A DNA stretch of 64,000 nt from Lingula anatina. Its lineage: Eukaryota; Brachiopoda; Lingulata; Lingulida; Lingulidae. Shown piece by piece: positions 48,740 through 60,700 of the stretch. Position numbers and translations under genes: made by a program. Every line of letters begins with the position of its first letter. The first letter of the stretch is position 1. The stretch lies in the NCBI RefSeq assembly GCF_001039355.2, contig NW_019775990.1, positions 30,052 to 94,051 of the forward strand, read 5' to 3'. The notes below the pieces were generated by a model. That model searched no databases. It worked only from the letters and a program-made list of their open reading frames with translations, and had not been told where the DNA came from.

Positions 48740-51700
48740 GTTCCTTATCATAAGATACCTCACAAGTGGCCTAATAGTTTAATTTGATTATTCATGTAAA
48801 TTTTAATAAAAAATGAACAATTACCATGGACGTTTAGAATAAAATTAGGAGCTTGCTGTTTAGATGAGAATACAGCATTTTGAATGTTAGAAGCTTGCCT
48901 GAAATATTGATAAAAAAGAAGCCATCTGTGTCCTTTACTTTGGCAATATGCTGCCTTAATTAAACTTATTACACTTATTAAATTGGCAGAAGGTTGTATA
49001 TTTTAGGCTTTACATCAAGGCCACTTTTTATAAAGGTCAAACCACAGTAGAAGTCAGAACATTGTGTCAATTAACCTGTATAACTTCATTATAAAGGTGC
49101 AAAGTTGTAGTGAAAGAGACCAGTGTTTAAAGGGAATTTTTAAAATCTTGTAAATGGCAATACCAGCAGTGATGGTTTTTCTCACTTTATGTATGAAATA
49201 AGGCATTGGTTTAAATGACCTGAACAGTGAGGATATAAAATGTCAAGAATTGTAAATTCATCATCTTTTTCCTCTATATATAGGTACAAGGCATTAGGCA
49301 AATTAGAAGAAGTGAGGAAGGTCATGCTGTTGAACCATCTAGGGTTTATCCAGTGGCCTTCTAAGGATCGCTGCCCTTTTCGAGACCACTGTATGGAGAA
49401 TAGTATAGAAGCTACCTTGAAAAGGCATAGGCAAGTGTTTTTGATAGACCGATTTTTAGTTAATATCATTTTATTTATTCATTAATTTCAGTTATTTCAT
49501 TTTCACTCTTCTTCTGTTGCTTGGTCAAAACATATGGGTTTGAAGGGCATCTTATTAAATAAAAGCTTTCAAAGAAGTAAATATATGCCTTACGCATAAA
49601 TCCATTCTTAAGACTAGAATAAAAGTTTCAGTAATCATAAAAAGTAATGTAGTTTATTATATTGTCAACAGGACTAAGTCTGGCAGTACCAGTAGCTCAC
49701 AGTTTTTCCCAGACCTAGATGATAACAGGCTCAACCTTGTGTTGCTAGGGAGAGAGGGGTTGGCAGATGAGCTGGCTAATGACATTCGGGTAAGTTACAG
49801 GTCACAGTTTGGTATAATGTCTATATGAAGTGATTGTCAGCTGGTGTAACCTTCATGGTATCAAGCCATTGTCATTATGTCACTGCATCATGTCAGTCAA
49901 CATGTATGATTATATATTGTAAAAAAAGTTAAGTCTTATAAAGTGGATTGACTAAAATTGAAAGTAATCACTTGCAAAAATTTTTTTAAAAATTGATAGG
50001 TGTTTAGCATTATTACATTATGTTCAGAGATAATTGTGTTATTATAAATATGGTGTTGCTGATGGAAGAGGTATGCTTATCACAATTTTTTTCTGTATAT
50101 AGCTACAGTGCATTGATGACGAGTTTGCTTACGAGGGCTGTGTGTTCAGCCTGGACTACAGACCAATAGATGGCGATGTCTCCCTGCCACAGAATGCCTT
50201 CTCTACAGCAGATTTCAGACCACATGGTTTGTATAGAAAATATTTTCCCTCAAGCATATAAGCAAGGTTGAAGCTTGCTTTGGGACTAAGCGTGTGCGCA
50301 TGCATGCGTGTGTGTGTGAGAGAGTGTGTGTGCGTGTGCGTGCATGCCTGTGTAGCCAGAGAGAGAGAGAAAGTTGCCTGTTGATACTTCATTAAGCACA
50401 GAGGGGGAAGAAGGAAGTGAGGATGATTGCCTATTAATACTCTGCTAATCAGTATGGTATATTTTGACAAACTGACTTAATTGTCAAGGAAACTTAACCT
50501 TATTTGAATGGCTCTGTAATATTTATAACTGACACTGCTAATAAGTGTGGGTGCCTTTTGACAAAATGGTTTAATTACCAAAGAAACATCAATCACACAA
50601 TACTGAATCTTGTAGGATGCAAAATTATAAAGTGCAGTTTAGAGATCAAGTCTTTAGTCACTTACTAAGCCTCTGGAAAGAAGGGTTACACAAAATTAAT
50701 TGCACTGGAGTTATCAGTTCTTCCCCCTTTTTAATTATCAAATTCACACAGAAAACTACCTTTTCTGTTTCCAGGGTGCTTTTGTGTGTACAGTAGCTCA
50801 GAAACCTTGGACTATATCAAAGTTAGCCTAGAAAAGACATTACTACTGGACCTAGAGAGTGAGGAGAGACTTCCATTTCAAGGCCTGCCTCTGGTGATAG
50901 TGCTGGCTTATGACCCAGGGCACACAGAGAAAGGGTTAATGTTACTCAGAGAAGAAGGGCAGGAACTAGCTCAGAGGTAAAGTGATTATATGTCTTCAGA
51001 TATTGTTATTCTCCTACTTCATTTATTCATTAATTTTATTATTTATTTTTTACTACACTCATTTACTTTTAATGAAAGCAACTTAGATTTGTACGCATCA
51101 AAGTACTGCAAATAGGTCAAAGTTCAGTTCAATTACTGACAGAAATGGTTGCTATTAGTATGTTGAATGTGCTTTGTATTTTTCCCTAAATTCCTTAAAA
51201 AAGAATCTAAAAAAGAAGTAGAGACCCATGGAGTAATTACTTAAAATAGTTAGCAGGGAAAATGTCCTCAAATCAGGGTTTCTTTAAGCCAGTGTATTTA
51301 TTCCCAAGGGAAGGGAAGAGGAAGAAAATCAAGTTGTTGTAATTTATTTTCCAGTTTGCGTTGTCCGTTCATCGACATTCCAGAAGACATGATCAATGAG
51401 GAGATGTGCAAATACAAGTTCCACCCAGTACAGATCAACCAGGCTCTCAATAAGTTAATGGACTGTGTAAGGGACAGACCGGGCCTGGGCAATCCTTACA
51501 GCATAGTGGAGTGTGCAGAACCAGATATCAGGTATTTCTTTGTTTTTCTTTCTTTTTATAAAATTATTATCCCCTCCCCTTCCTCCCTCTATGTTACTAC
51601 CACAGAAATGGCAAATAGAGCTCAACAGAAATAGTAGAGCCTTTCTCCCTGCCCTATAAGTTTTAAAGGGGAGATGGGATAAATCATCTGCATCTTTAAA

Positions 51701-54700
51701 GAATCATTCAAAATTAATCATACATTTACTATAATTGTGTCGAAAACATTTCTGTAAATTTTTTCTCGTCTCCAGGGTAGTGTTATGTATGATGTGTGGT
51801 GACCAGTACAATGTAGAACTTCCTCTCGGCCCATTCCTTGGCCATCAGAACTGTGTGGTCACTGCAGACAAAGAGAAATACCAGCTGGTCACTATAGAGA
51901 CTTACGTTGGGGACTCGTGTAAACGGAAGGTGGAAGTGACTGTCACTTCGTACCATGGTGCTTCGCTACTTAAAGATGAATTTGTGCATGGGTTTATTTT
52001 AGTGTATTCTGCCAAAAGGAAAGCATCCCTGTCAACTTTGAAGTAAGTTCCTTTTTATAAATATTACTAGTTGATATGAAATCAAAGTAAACTGTCACTG
52101 CATTTGATCAGTTTACATGTGGAATAGAAAAGAATAGACAAAGACATAAAATATTTGTGAATTACTTTCGAATAAAGCATCTGGTAACATTTTTTCATAA
52201 GTATATTTTAAGAATTCCCATGATTCATATATAGTTAAAAGTTTCAGTAGGCAACTTTTAGGTTCTTCAGAAAAAAAGACCACACCATTATTGAATTTGA
52301 TTAAGCAAATGCTGTTTCTCTTTCTAATTCCAGAGCTTTCACTGATGGCATTCCAAATGTGCCAATCCAGATTTTAGCAGTAACTGAAGGTGGTGGGGCC
52401 AACGCATTCTTCTCCAATGATTCCTCTCAGAATATCATCACAGAGGGCAATGCCATAGCAGACAAAGTCAAAGCTCATTTCATGGTCACTAGTCTTAATT
52501 TCCCACAACAAAGTAAGCAGTGTTTGGAAATCAAATTAACCTTAAATTTGGTAGATGTGATTTGCTTGCAAGTGAAATTGAATTGTAGTCTTCAAAATTT
52601 GTGTAATTAGTTTGAAATTGCCATGGCAAAAGTCTAGCAAATACAGAATTAATGATTTTTTATCACTTTTAAAGGACATTGTGATTTTAGATGTGTATTT
52701 GAACTTTGAAATCCCATCTTTTTCCAGCTGCAGTTTTCAGCCCATTCTTAAAGGACGTCTGGGACAGAAAGTCTGATATTGAGGCCAGTTATGTGTTCTC
52801 TGGAGATGAATCTTACAACACAGTGCGCTCTGAGCCCAGTGAATCAGAGAGGCTAGTAGACCTGGACAGGAGACCCCCCGCTACCCTGCCAAAGCCATGG
52901 AGAAATGACTCGTACAGTGCTCCTAATGGCAGCAACAGGTTAGAGAGTTGAATGTAGAGAAGTGCCAGTGAGCAGGGGATAGTTGTATTCATGAGACTTC
53001 AAAATATGATAGCTTGAAGCAGATTATGAAGATAATTTTTTGGTTTGTTGATAAATGGGAGATTAATTATGAAGAGGCCTGAAGACCTGTCTATATGTTA
53101 AATATCTTTTACTTTAAAAATGGTATAAAATATTTGTTCATTAATGATGAACTTTAATTTAGCACCGAAGATTCGGAGCCAATCTACGACCAGCCAGCAG
53201 CTGGCCAGCAGTCAGACAGTGAGCAGGAGCGTGCTTCCTCCACCTCTCCGCCATATTATGACAAAGCTGGGGACAAGGTGTATGATAAAACATACGACAA
53301 AGCGTATGATAAAACATATGACTCTGCTTATGGGAATAATATATCACCCTATGGGACTACAGAGACTGGGCCGTATAGTGAAGTGAATGCGGAGCCCTTA
53401 GTCAAACCAAGTCAGTTGAAAGGAAGGAAGAACCAGTATGCAGGTAAAATAGATTTAAAAAAGATTAATGAAAAAACCAACCCTTTTTTTTTTCAAATGT
53501 CTGATCAGTTATCAGAGATCTGAAATTATTGGCTGGACTTTTGTAATGGCCTGCGCAAGCTTTGCCAAAATGCTGTGAAAAAAAAAAAAGAGAAAAATGA
53601 GAGAAAAATGATGCATTTTGTGTATCTTTAACCTGAATTACTGCATATATGTTTTTTTTTTTTTTGTTTTCCAGTTAAGAGAATGTGTATGTCTATGTGT
53701 ATGTGCGTGTGCATGTGTGATATAGCATTAGCAGGGGCGGATCCAGAGATATTTTCTGACAGTCTTCCAAATTATCTTTGTTAATCCATCCTCCATTTTT
53801 GACCGTCTTCCGACAGAAAAACTTAGATACCCGTCAATGTAAACTTAAAAATCTGACCGTCTTCCGAAAGACCCAGAAGACGGCCTAAATCCGCCCCTGA
53901 TTAGTGCTGCAAATGAGAGGAACTTAGCTGTCAGTTAACAACTAATTAAGATCTCTATATGGGGCAACACCTTAACAGTGCAGAAATATAATTAACAAGC
54001 AGAGGACTAAAAAAAGAGATTGTGTCTGTATGGCATGAGCTGCAATATGTACAAAGTTATTTAAATAACATGCTTAGAGCCATAGGAACTATGCATAGAT
54101 GAAATTTACACTTAGACAGGGCATTGCGTTGTAGCACCTGAGCTGGAATTCCTATCAAAAATTATTTTCAGAGCACAGAAAATCTTGCCCGGTGGCTAAC
54201 ATCTTTGTCACCAAGAGTGAAGATGAGAATTTGCAGGCAATAGCTTCTGACGTGCCTAAACTTGAACATTCATCTACAGTAGATCAGATAGACCTAAAAG
54301 CCTCTGACCCTGAGCGCCAGCCTCGTTATCAGTTCCGCAAATCCAAAAGTATGCGTCTTGCGTTGAAGGAAGATGTTGAAGGTGATCTCGCTGTGTTTGG
54401 GCAGCCTCGGTGTTCCCTCCTGATGTTTGTTTACTGCTGTTGTTTTCCATTTTTGTGAAATTTTATGTTGTTTCTTTATTGATCACTGATTTGTTTGAAT
54501 TCTTTTTTCAGCTTTCCATGTACTGCCAGCAGTTTCTTTTATGTTCACATTTTGTGTCTCAGTGCTTTCCATTTAGTCTGTCTGTCAATTTTAAAAAGGT
54601 TCTTCTTTGTTTGTGCATGTTTACTATTAGATTTTTAAAGTGATTAATTAAAAAAAAATATTTTTTTCTTATAAAATCTGACCATGCATAAAAGATTACC

Positions 54701-57700
54701 TACATGACTGTTTTCTGCTTTTATGTCTATCTTTAACTTTATTAAGTCTGTGATTTAGTTTGGAAAGACAGAATATTTGGATAACATTGACATGTTGTAT
54801 TTGTAAAAGCTTCACCCTTATGTCACCACCTCCCTAATTTGTCCCACTATTTACTAGTTCATAAATGATAAAGTTACGATATGTAGTGAATAGAAACATT
54901 TATATTTATTTAAAGTCCATATATACATATTTGCACGTTATTTTTTATGTACATTAGCTAGAATTAAGATGTATTCATAGACATTTATTGTAGTTTTTGT
55001 TTAACTTCATCTCATATGAAGTCAATTATCACATGAATGCATGGTGTTTTGCAAGGGTCTTGTGTTGAACTAATGATGACCATTGTTAGGAACATGGTCG
55101 GAAGGGGGAAGTTACTGTTTGTAAATGTTTGAACTCTCTAGTGGCTTTCTGAACTCTGTCACGGAAGCTGGTGTTTTCAACTTTATTTCATCCAGTTGTA
55201 TGTTATTCTTATGTTTCTTTGGATATCATACTTCAACATAGAACAGTTTCACAGAATTGGAATTTTGTGTCGCACAAGTTTCACTTCATTTTTAACTGCA
55301 ATTGCCAAATGTTGTGTGTTGTTGTTGAGGAGGAGATTGAAAACCTTTTTGAAAAAAACTTTGACACCTTCCTCTTCACATATCAGGTTGGGCAGTTAAT
55401 TCTCTGTATGAGAGTGCAGACGGCAGAAAACTCCAAAAAGCCTCAACTTTACCAGATGCTAGGAGACAAAGAGGAGATGAAGAGGGTGATTATCTTAATT
55501 ATGTGTAGTGGCATGAGTATTCCTAGTTTGTATTTGTATTAGAAAAATCTTTCTCTTTGGAATGACATGCATGTCTGTTCTTCTACTTGGACGTTTTCTC
55601 TTGTTGTATCTCCTATCTTTTAATAGCGTCATGTTTCGATAGACTGAGGTGGTTATAGTAGATGTGTAGAGGTTCCTGTTAATTTTCATTTGGTTGGAAA
55701 TTATATTTCTAGGTTTCTCTTCTGTATTTAGCTATAGAATGTTTTCTTGCCCATTGGGATGGATTGGATGGATTGCACATTGGTGTTTAGTGTCTTTCTC
55801 TGATGTTCCTTAATACACTGTTTTTCTCTCTTTCCAACTTTCTTCCAACTGTATCAACACTGTATTGTAAGTAAGGAAGTTGACAGTGTACGCCTTATAT
55901 GTGAATGTTTAAAATGCTAACTCTGCAGTATCTGCACTGTCTAACTTACATAGTCTGTGATATGTTGCACAGTTTCTCTCTTCATGGTCCATGCCCTGCA
56001 CAATGTATTGTGTTGCAGATTGGATTTTGATTGTAGGTTTTAATGCATGTTTTTAAATACTAATGTGAATTATTCAGATAAGGTTTATGCCGGAGGTATA
56101 CAATGTGTATGGATGGGACATATTTTCTGATTTTGAATACTGCTTGCAGAAAAATGATGGTGGTTGATTGTTATAGGCTGATGTGTGTTGTTGATGTCAC
56201 AGTATTTCTAGTGTATTGCGAGGAAATATCTAAGTTATGAAAAAAGATTGTTGTAAATTGCATTTCTATTCTCAGATACCCAACGATTGAGTTAATTACT
56301 GGATATTTTTATTTGCTGTGTGAAACATAGTTAACATCAGCTAAGAATGTTTCAGTTTTTGGGACTCACTATTATAGAAGCATAAGACCACATTTATTGA
56401 GACATTGGCTAATTTTTCCTAGTTAACAAGAGTTAAAGGCACTTAAATCAATTGTTTCTTTCAGACTGGGAGAACTCCCAACCTGAGGCACCCCAGTATG
56501 ACTATGCAGGGGTTCGACTCACTAAATGGGCTCTAAGACCAAAACCTGCAACTAAACCAAAGGTGAGTGTTCACTAACATGAGAAGAAACAGAAATGAAT
56601 CAGATTGTTTGGTCTTGGTTATTGGTTATGAAATAAGTTGTATATGATAATGTTACTATAACATTGTGTAACACTATTACCTTTTGGCTGCAAACCTCTA
56701 TAGGTTGGGATGCCACAAGAACTAAAATGATTTTTCTTATCAGATTCACAATAAAGAAATATGCTTTCAACTTGTAGTATCCAGTTTGAATTTGATTAAC
56801 TTATTCAAGAAAAAAAAAGAGAAAGGGAAAGAATGAAATTCACAATAAAGAAATATGCTTTCAACTTGTAGTATCCAGTTTGAATTTGATTAACTTATTC
56901 AAGAAAAAAAAAGAAAAAGGGAAAGAATGAAATTCTCATGACCAACTACCAAGTATTTTTCTTCTTCTTTCAGCCATTAGATTTGAACAGGTACCAGAGT
57001 GTCACAGACAGGTTGTCAAAGAACATGAGTCAGAAGAGACCAAAGAGAGACAGCGTACAGATGGATGGGAACAACATCCAGGCTCCACTGGCCACCCCAG
57101 AGAACATCGAGATTGCTGATTATGCACAGGTTCTGGTAAGTAGGCTGTTGAAATGGACAGTCAATTACTTGATTATTTCAATGGGCAAAAATTATTAAAC
57201 TTTCAGGTACATAATTATATAATCACAAAATATTTCTATGTGGCATTTCGGATGTTTTTACTGCATAGAATAGAACTATAGTATAGCCTGCTTTTTAATA
57301 TTGTTTTCTGCTCAATAGAAATGTTATAATTTTCAGAAATGATTACTTAAAATATACATTATCTGTACAGTTTTCCCCCAATGACAATATTGAGTAGTTA
57401 CTCTAATATCTCTACATTAATAAAACAATCACATAATATTTGGTTGGGTGGGTGCTCACACACAGTGAGAGACAGAGTTCTTGATTTATGAAGACAACAT
57501 GTTTCACCTTATCTCTTCAGGACGCAGTGAGCCCAGAACACCCAGAGCACGACAACGACTACGCCTTGGTGCAGGACGCCCTGCCCCCTGGCAAGTTCCA
57601 CAGAATACGGTCCACTGTGAAGAAACAACAACAAGATAACAAAGGTGACACAGTCAAATATGTCCCTCTAAGTATGTCGCCATTTTCAGTTCCTTTATGC

Positions 57701-60700
57701 ATGCGGCTCATAGTTGGTATGGTTGCTTAATTTGTAAGGTTTATTGTACCACCAGCGTTAGCGCTGGCGGTACACATGGTTTCGGTCCCGTCCGGATCGT
57801 TCCGCCGGCTCCGCCGGCTCCGCCGGCTCCGCCGGACGGCTACCGTNTGTCATGTTTGGATAGACTGAGGTGGTTATAGTAGATGTGTAGAGGTTATTGT
57901 TAATTTTCATTTGGTTGGAAATTATATTTCTAGGTTTCTCTTCTGTATTTAGCTATAGAATGTTTTCTTGCCCATTGGGATGGATTGGATGGATTGCACA
58001 TTGGTGTTTAGTGTCTTTCTCTGATGTTCCTTAATACACTGTTTTTCTCTCTTTCCAACTTTCTTCCAACTGTATCAACACTGTATTGTAAGTAAGGAAG
58101 TTGACAGTGTACACCTTATATGTGAATGTTTAAAATGCTAACTCTGCAGTATCTGCACTGTCTAACTTACATAGTCTGTGATATGTTGCACAGTTTCTCT
58201 CTTCGTGGTTCATGTCCTGCACAATGTATTGTGTTGCAGTTTGGATTTTGATTGTAGGTTTTAATGCATGTTTTTAAATACTAATGTGAATTATTCAGAT
58301 AAGGTTTATGCCGGAGGTATACAATGTGTATGGATGGGACATATTTTCTGATTTTGAATACTGCTTGCAGAAAAATGATGGTGGTTGATTGTTATAGGCT
58401 GATGTGTGTTGTTGATGTCACAGTATTTCTTGTGTATTGCGTGGAAATATCTAAGTTATGAAAAAAGATTGTTGTATATTGCATTTCTATTCTCAGATAC
58501 CCAACAATTGAGTTAATGACTGGATATTTTTATTTGCTGTGTGAAACATAGTTAACATCAGCTAAGAATGTTTCAGTTTTTGGGACTCACTATTATAGAA
58601 GCATAAGACCACATTTATTGAGACATTGGCTAATTTTTCCTAGTTAACAAGAGTTAAAGGCACTTAAATCAATTGTTTCTTTCAGACTGGGAGAACTCCC
58701 AACCTGAGGCACCCCAGTATGACTATGCAGGGGTTCGACTCACTAAATGGGCTCTAAGACCAAAACCTGCAACTAAACCAAAGGTGAGTGTTCACTAACA
58801 TGAGAAGAAACAGAAATTAATCAGATTGTTTTGGTCTTGGTTATTGGTTATGAAATAAGTTGTATATGATAATGTTACTATAACATTGTGTAACACTATT
58901 ACCTTTTGGCTGCAAACCTCTATAGGTTGGGATGCCACAAGAACAAAAATGATTTTTCTTATCAGATTCACAATAAAGAAATATGCTTTCAACTTGTAGT
59001 ATCCAGTTTGAATTTGATTAACTTATTCAAGAAAAAAAAAGAGAAAGGGAAAGAATAAAATTCACAATAAAGAGATATGCTTTCAACTTGTAGTATCCAG
59101 TTTGAATTTGATTAACTTATTCAAGAAAAAAAAGAGAAAGGGAAAGAATGAAATTCTTATGACTAACTACCAAGTATTTTTCTTCTTCTTTTCAGCCATT
59201 AGATTTGAACAGGTACCAGAGTGTCACAGACAGGTTGTCAAAGAACATGAGTCAGAAGAGACCAAAGAGAGACAGCGTACAGATGGATGGGAACAACATC
59301 CAGGCTCCGCTGGCCACCCCAGAGAACATCGAGATTGCTGATTATGCACAGGTTCTGGTAAGTAGGCTGTTGAAATGGACAGTCAATTACTTGATTATTT
59401 CAATGGGCAAAAATTATTAAACCTTCAGATACATAATTATATAATCACAAAATATTTCTATGTGGCATTTTGGGTGTTTTTCCTGCATAGAATAGGACTA
59501 TAGTATAGCCTGCTTTTTAATATTATTGCACCGCTCAATAGAAATGTTATAATTTTCAGAAATGATTACTTAAAAAATACATTATCTGTACAGTTTTCCC
59601 CCAATGAAAATATTGAGTAGTTACTCTATCACCCCATTTCCATAGATTTTTAGATCGATCTATCCCTGTGGGGAGTCTCACTAGATTACTGTCAGCTTGG
59701 CATCTGTCCCACCTACTAAAAGCTGTAAGGGGGTAATTAACTGTGGTGCCCGCTCGGCTGACTGCAATTTAGCGTGAACCCCCAGGGAGTTAGGTCGATC
59801 TAAATCTTAATCTCTAGATTGATCTAAATCTCTGGGAAAGCACCCTATATCTCTACGTTAATAAAACAATCACATAACATGTGGTTGGGTGGGTGCTCAC
59901 ACACAGTGAGAGACACAGTTCTTGATTTACAAAGACAACATGTTTCACCTTATCTCTTCAGGATGCTGTGAGCCCAGAACACCCAGAGCACGACAACGAC
60001 TACGCCTTGGTGCAGGACGCCCTGCCCCCTGGCAAGTTCCACAGAATACGGTCCACTGTGAAGAAACAACAACAAGATAACAAAGGTGACACAGTCAAAT
60101 ATGTCCCTCTAAGTATGTCGCCATTTTCAGTTCCTTTATGCATGCAGCTCATAGTTGGTATGGTTGCTTAATTTGTAAGGCTTATTTATAACTGGATTGC
60201 CTTGGGTTTGATGCTCATTTAGGTGTAGACTAACTACCCAGATGTCAGTCACCAAGAAAAACGGATGACTGCTTTTGAAAATTTTCATTTGCAGCACTTA
60301 ATACTGTGAATGATTGATTTGATAGAATTACATCTAAGAACTGTCTTAATATCTACATTTTACATGTTTGATAAAAACTTGAGATAACATAATTGGTATT
60401 TTTTGAGAAAATAAATCCCAAACCCACCTCAGATGTATTTGTCTAAGAAGCAATGTTTTCAATAAAATTGGTGCTCTAAATCTATATTTCACTGATAGTC
60501 CAAGTCTGTATATGTTACCTGGTTTGTCCTAAGATAGATGGCATGGCTTACAGTTGTTTGATTTTAGTAGTTGGGTATTTCTGTATATTTAATGAAAAAT
60601 TTCATAAATGTTGACTGTAAGCTAAGAAAGCATAATATTTCCCTACTTGTTATTAGAAAAACTACTTATATGCTTAAACTGGTTCTGAACAGATGAACCC

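Larger units (their letters stand above)
55628..57745 (+). repeat. haplotype copy A of a ~2.1 kb p190 segment
   Basis: Near-identical to 57849-60186 and contains three p190 exons. It ends TAAGGTTTATT, followed by the GC-rich element and the N. Confidence 0.94.
57849..60186 (+). repeat. haplotype copy B of the ~2.1 kb p190 segment
   Basis: Carries the same three exons with identical encoded protein. It differs by SNPs and a ~217-bp insertion at 59629-59845. It runs on past the insertion point of the GC-rich element into the rest of the gene. Confidence 0.94.
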
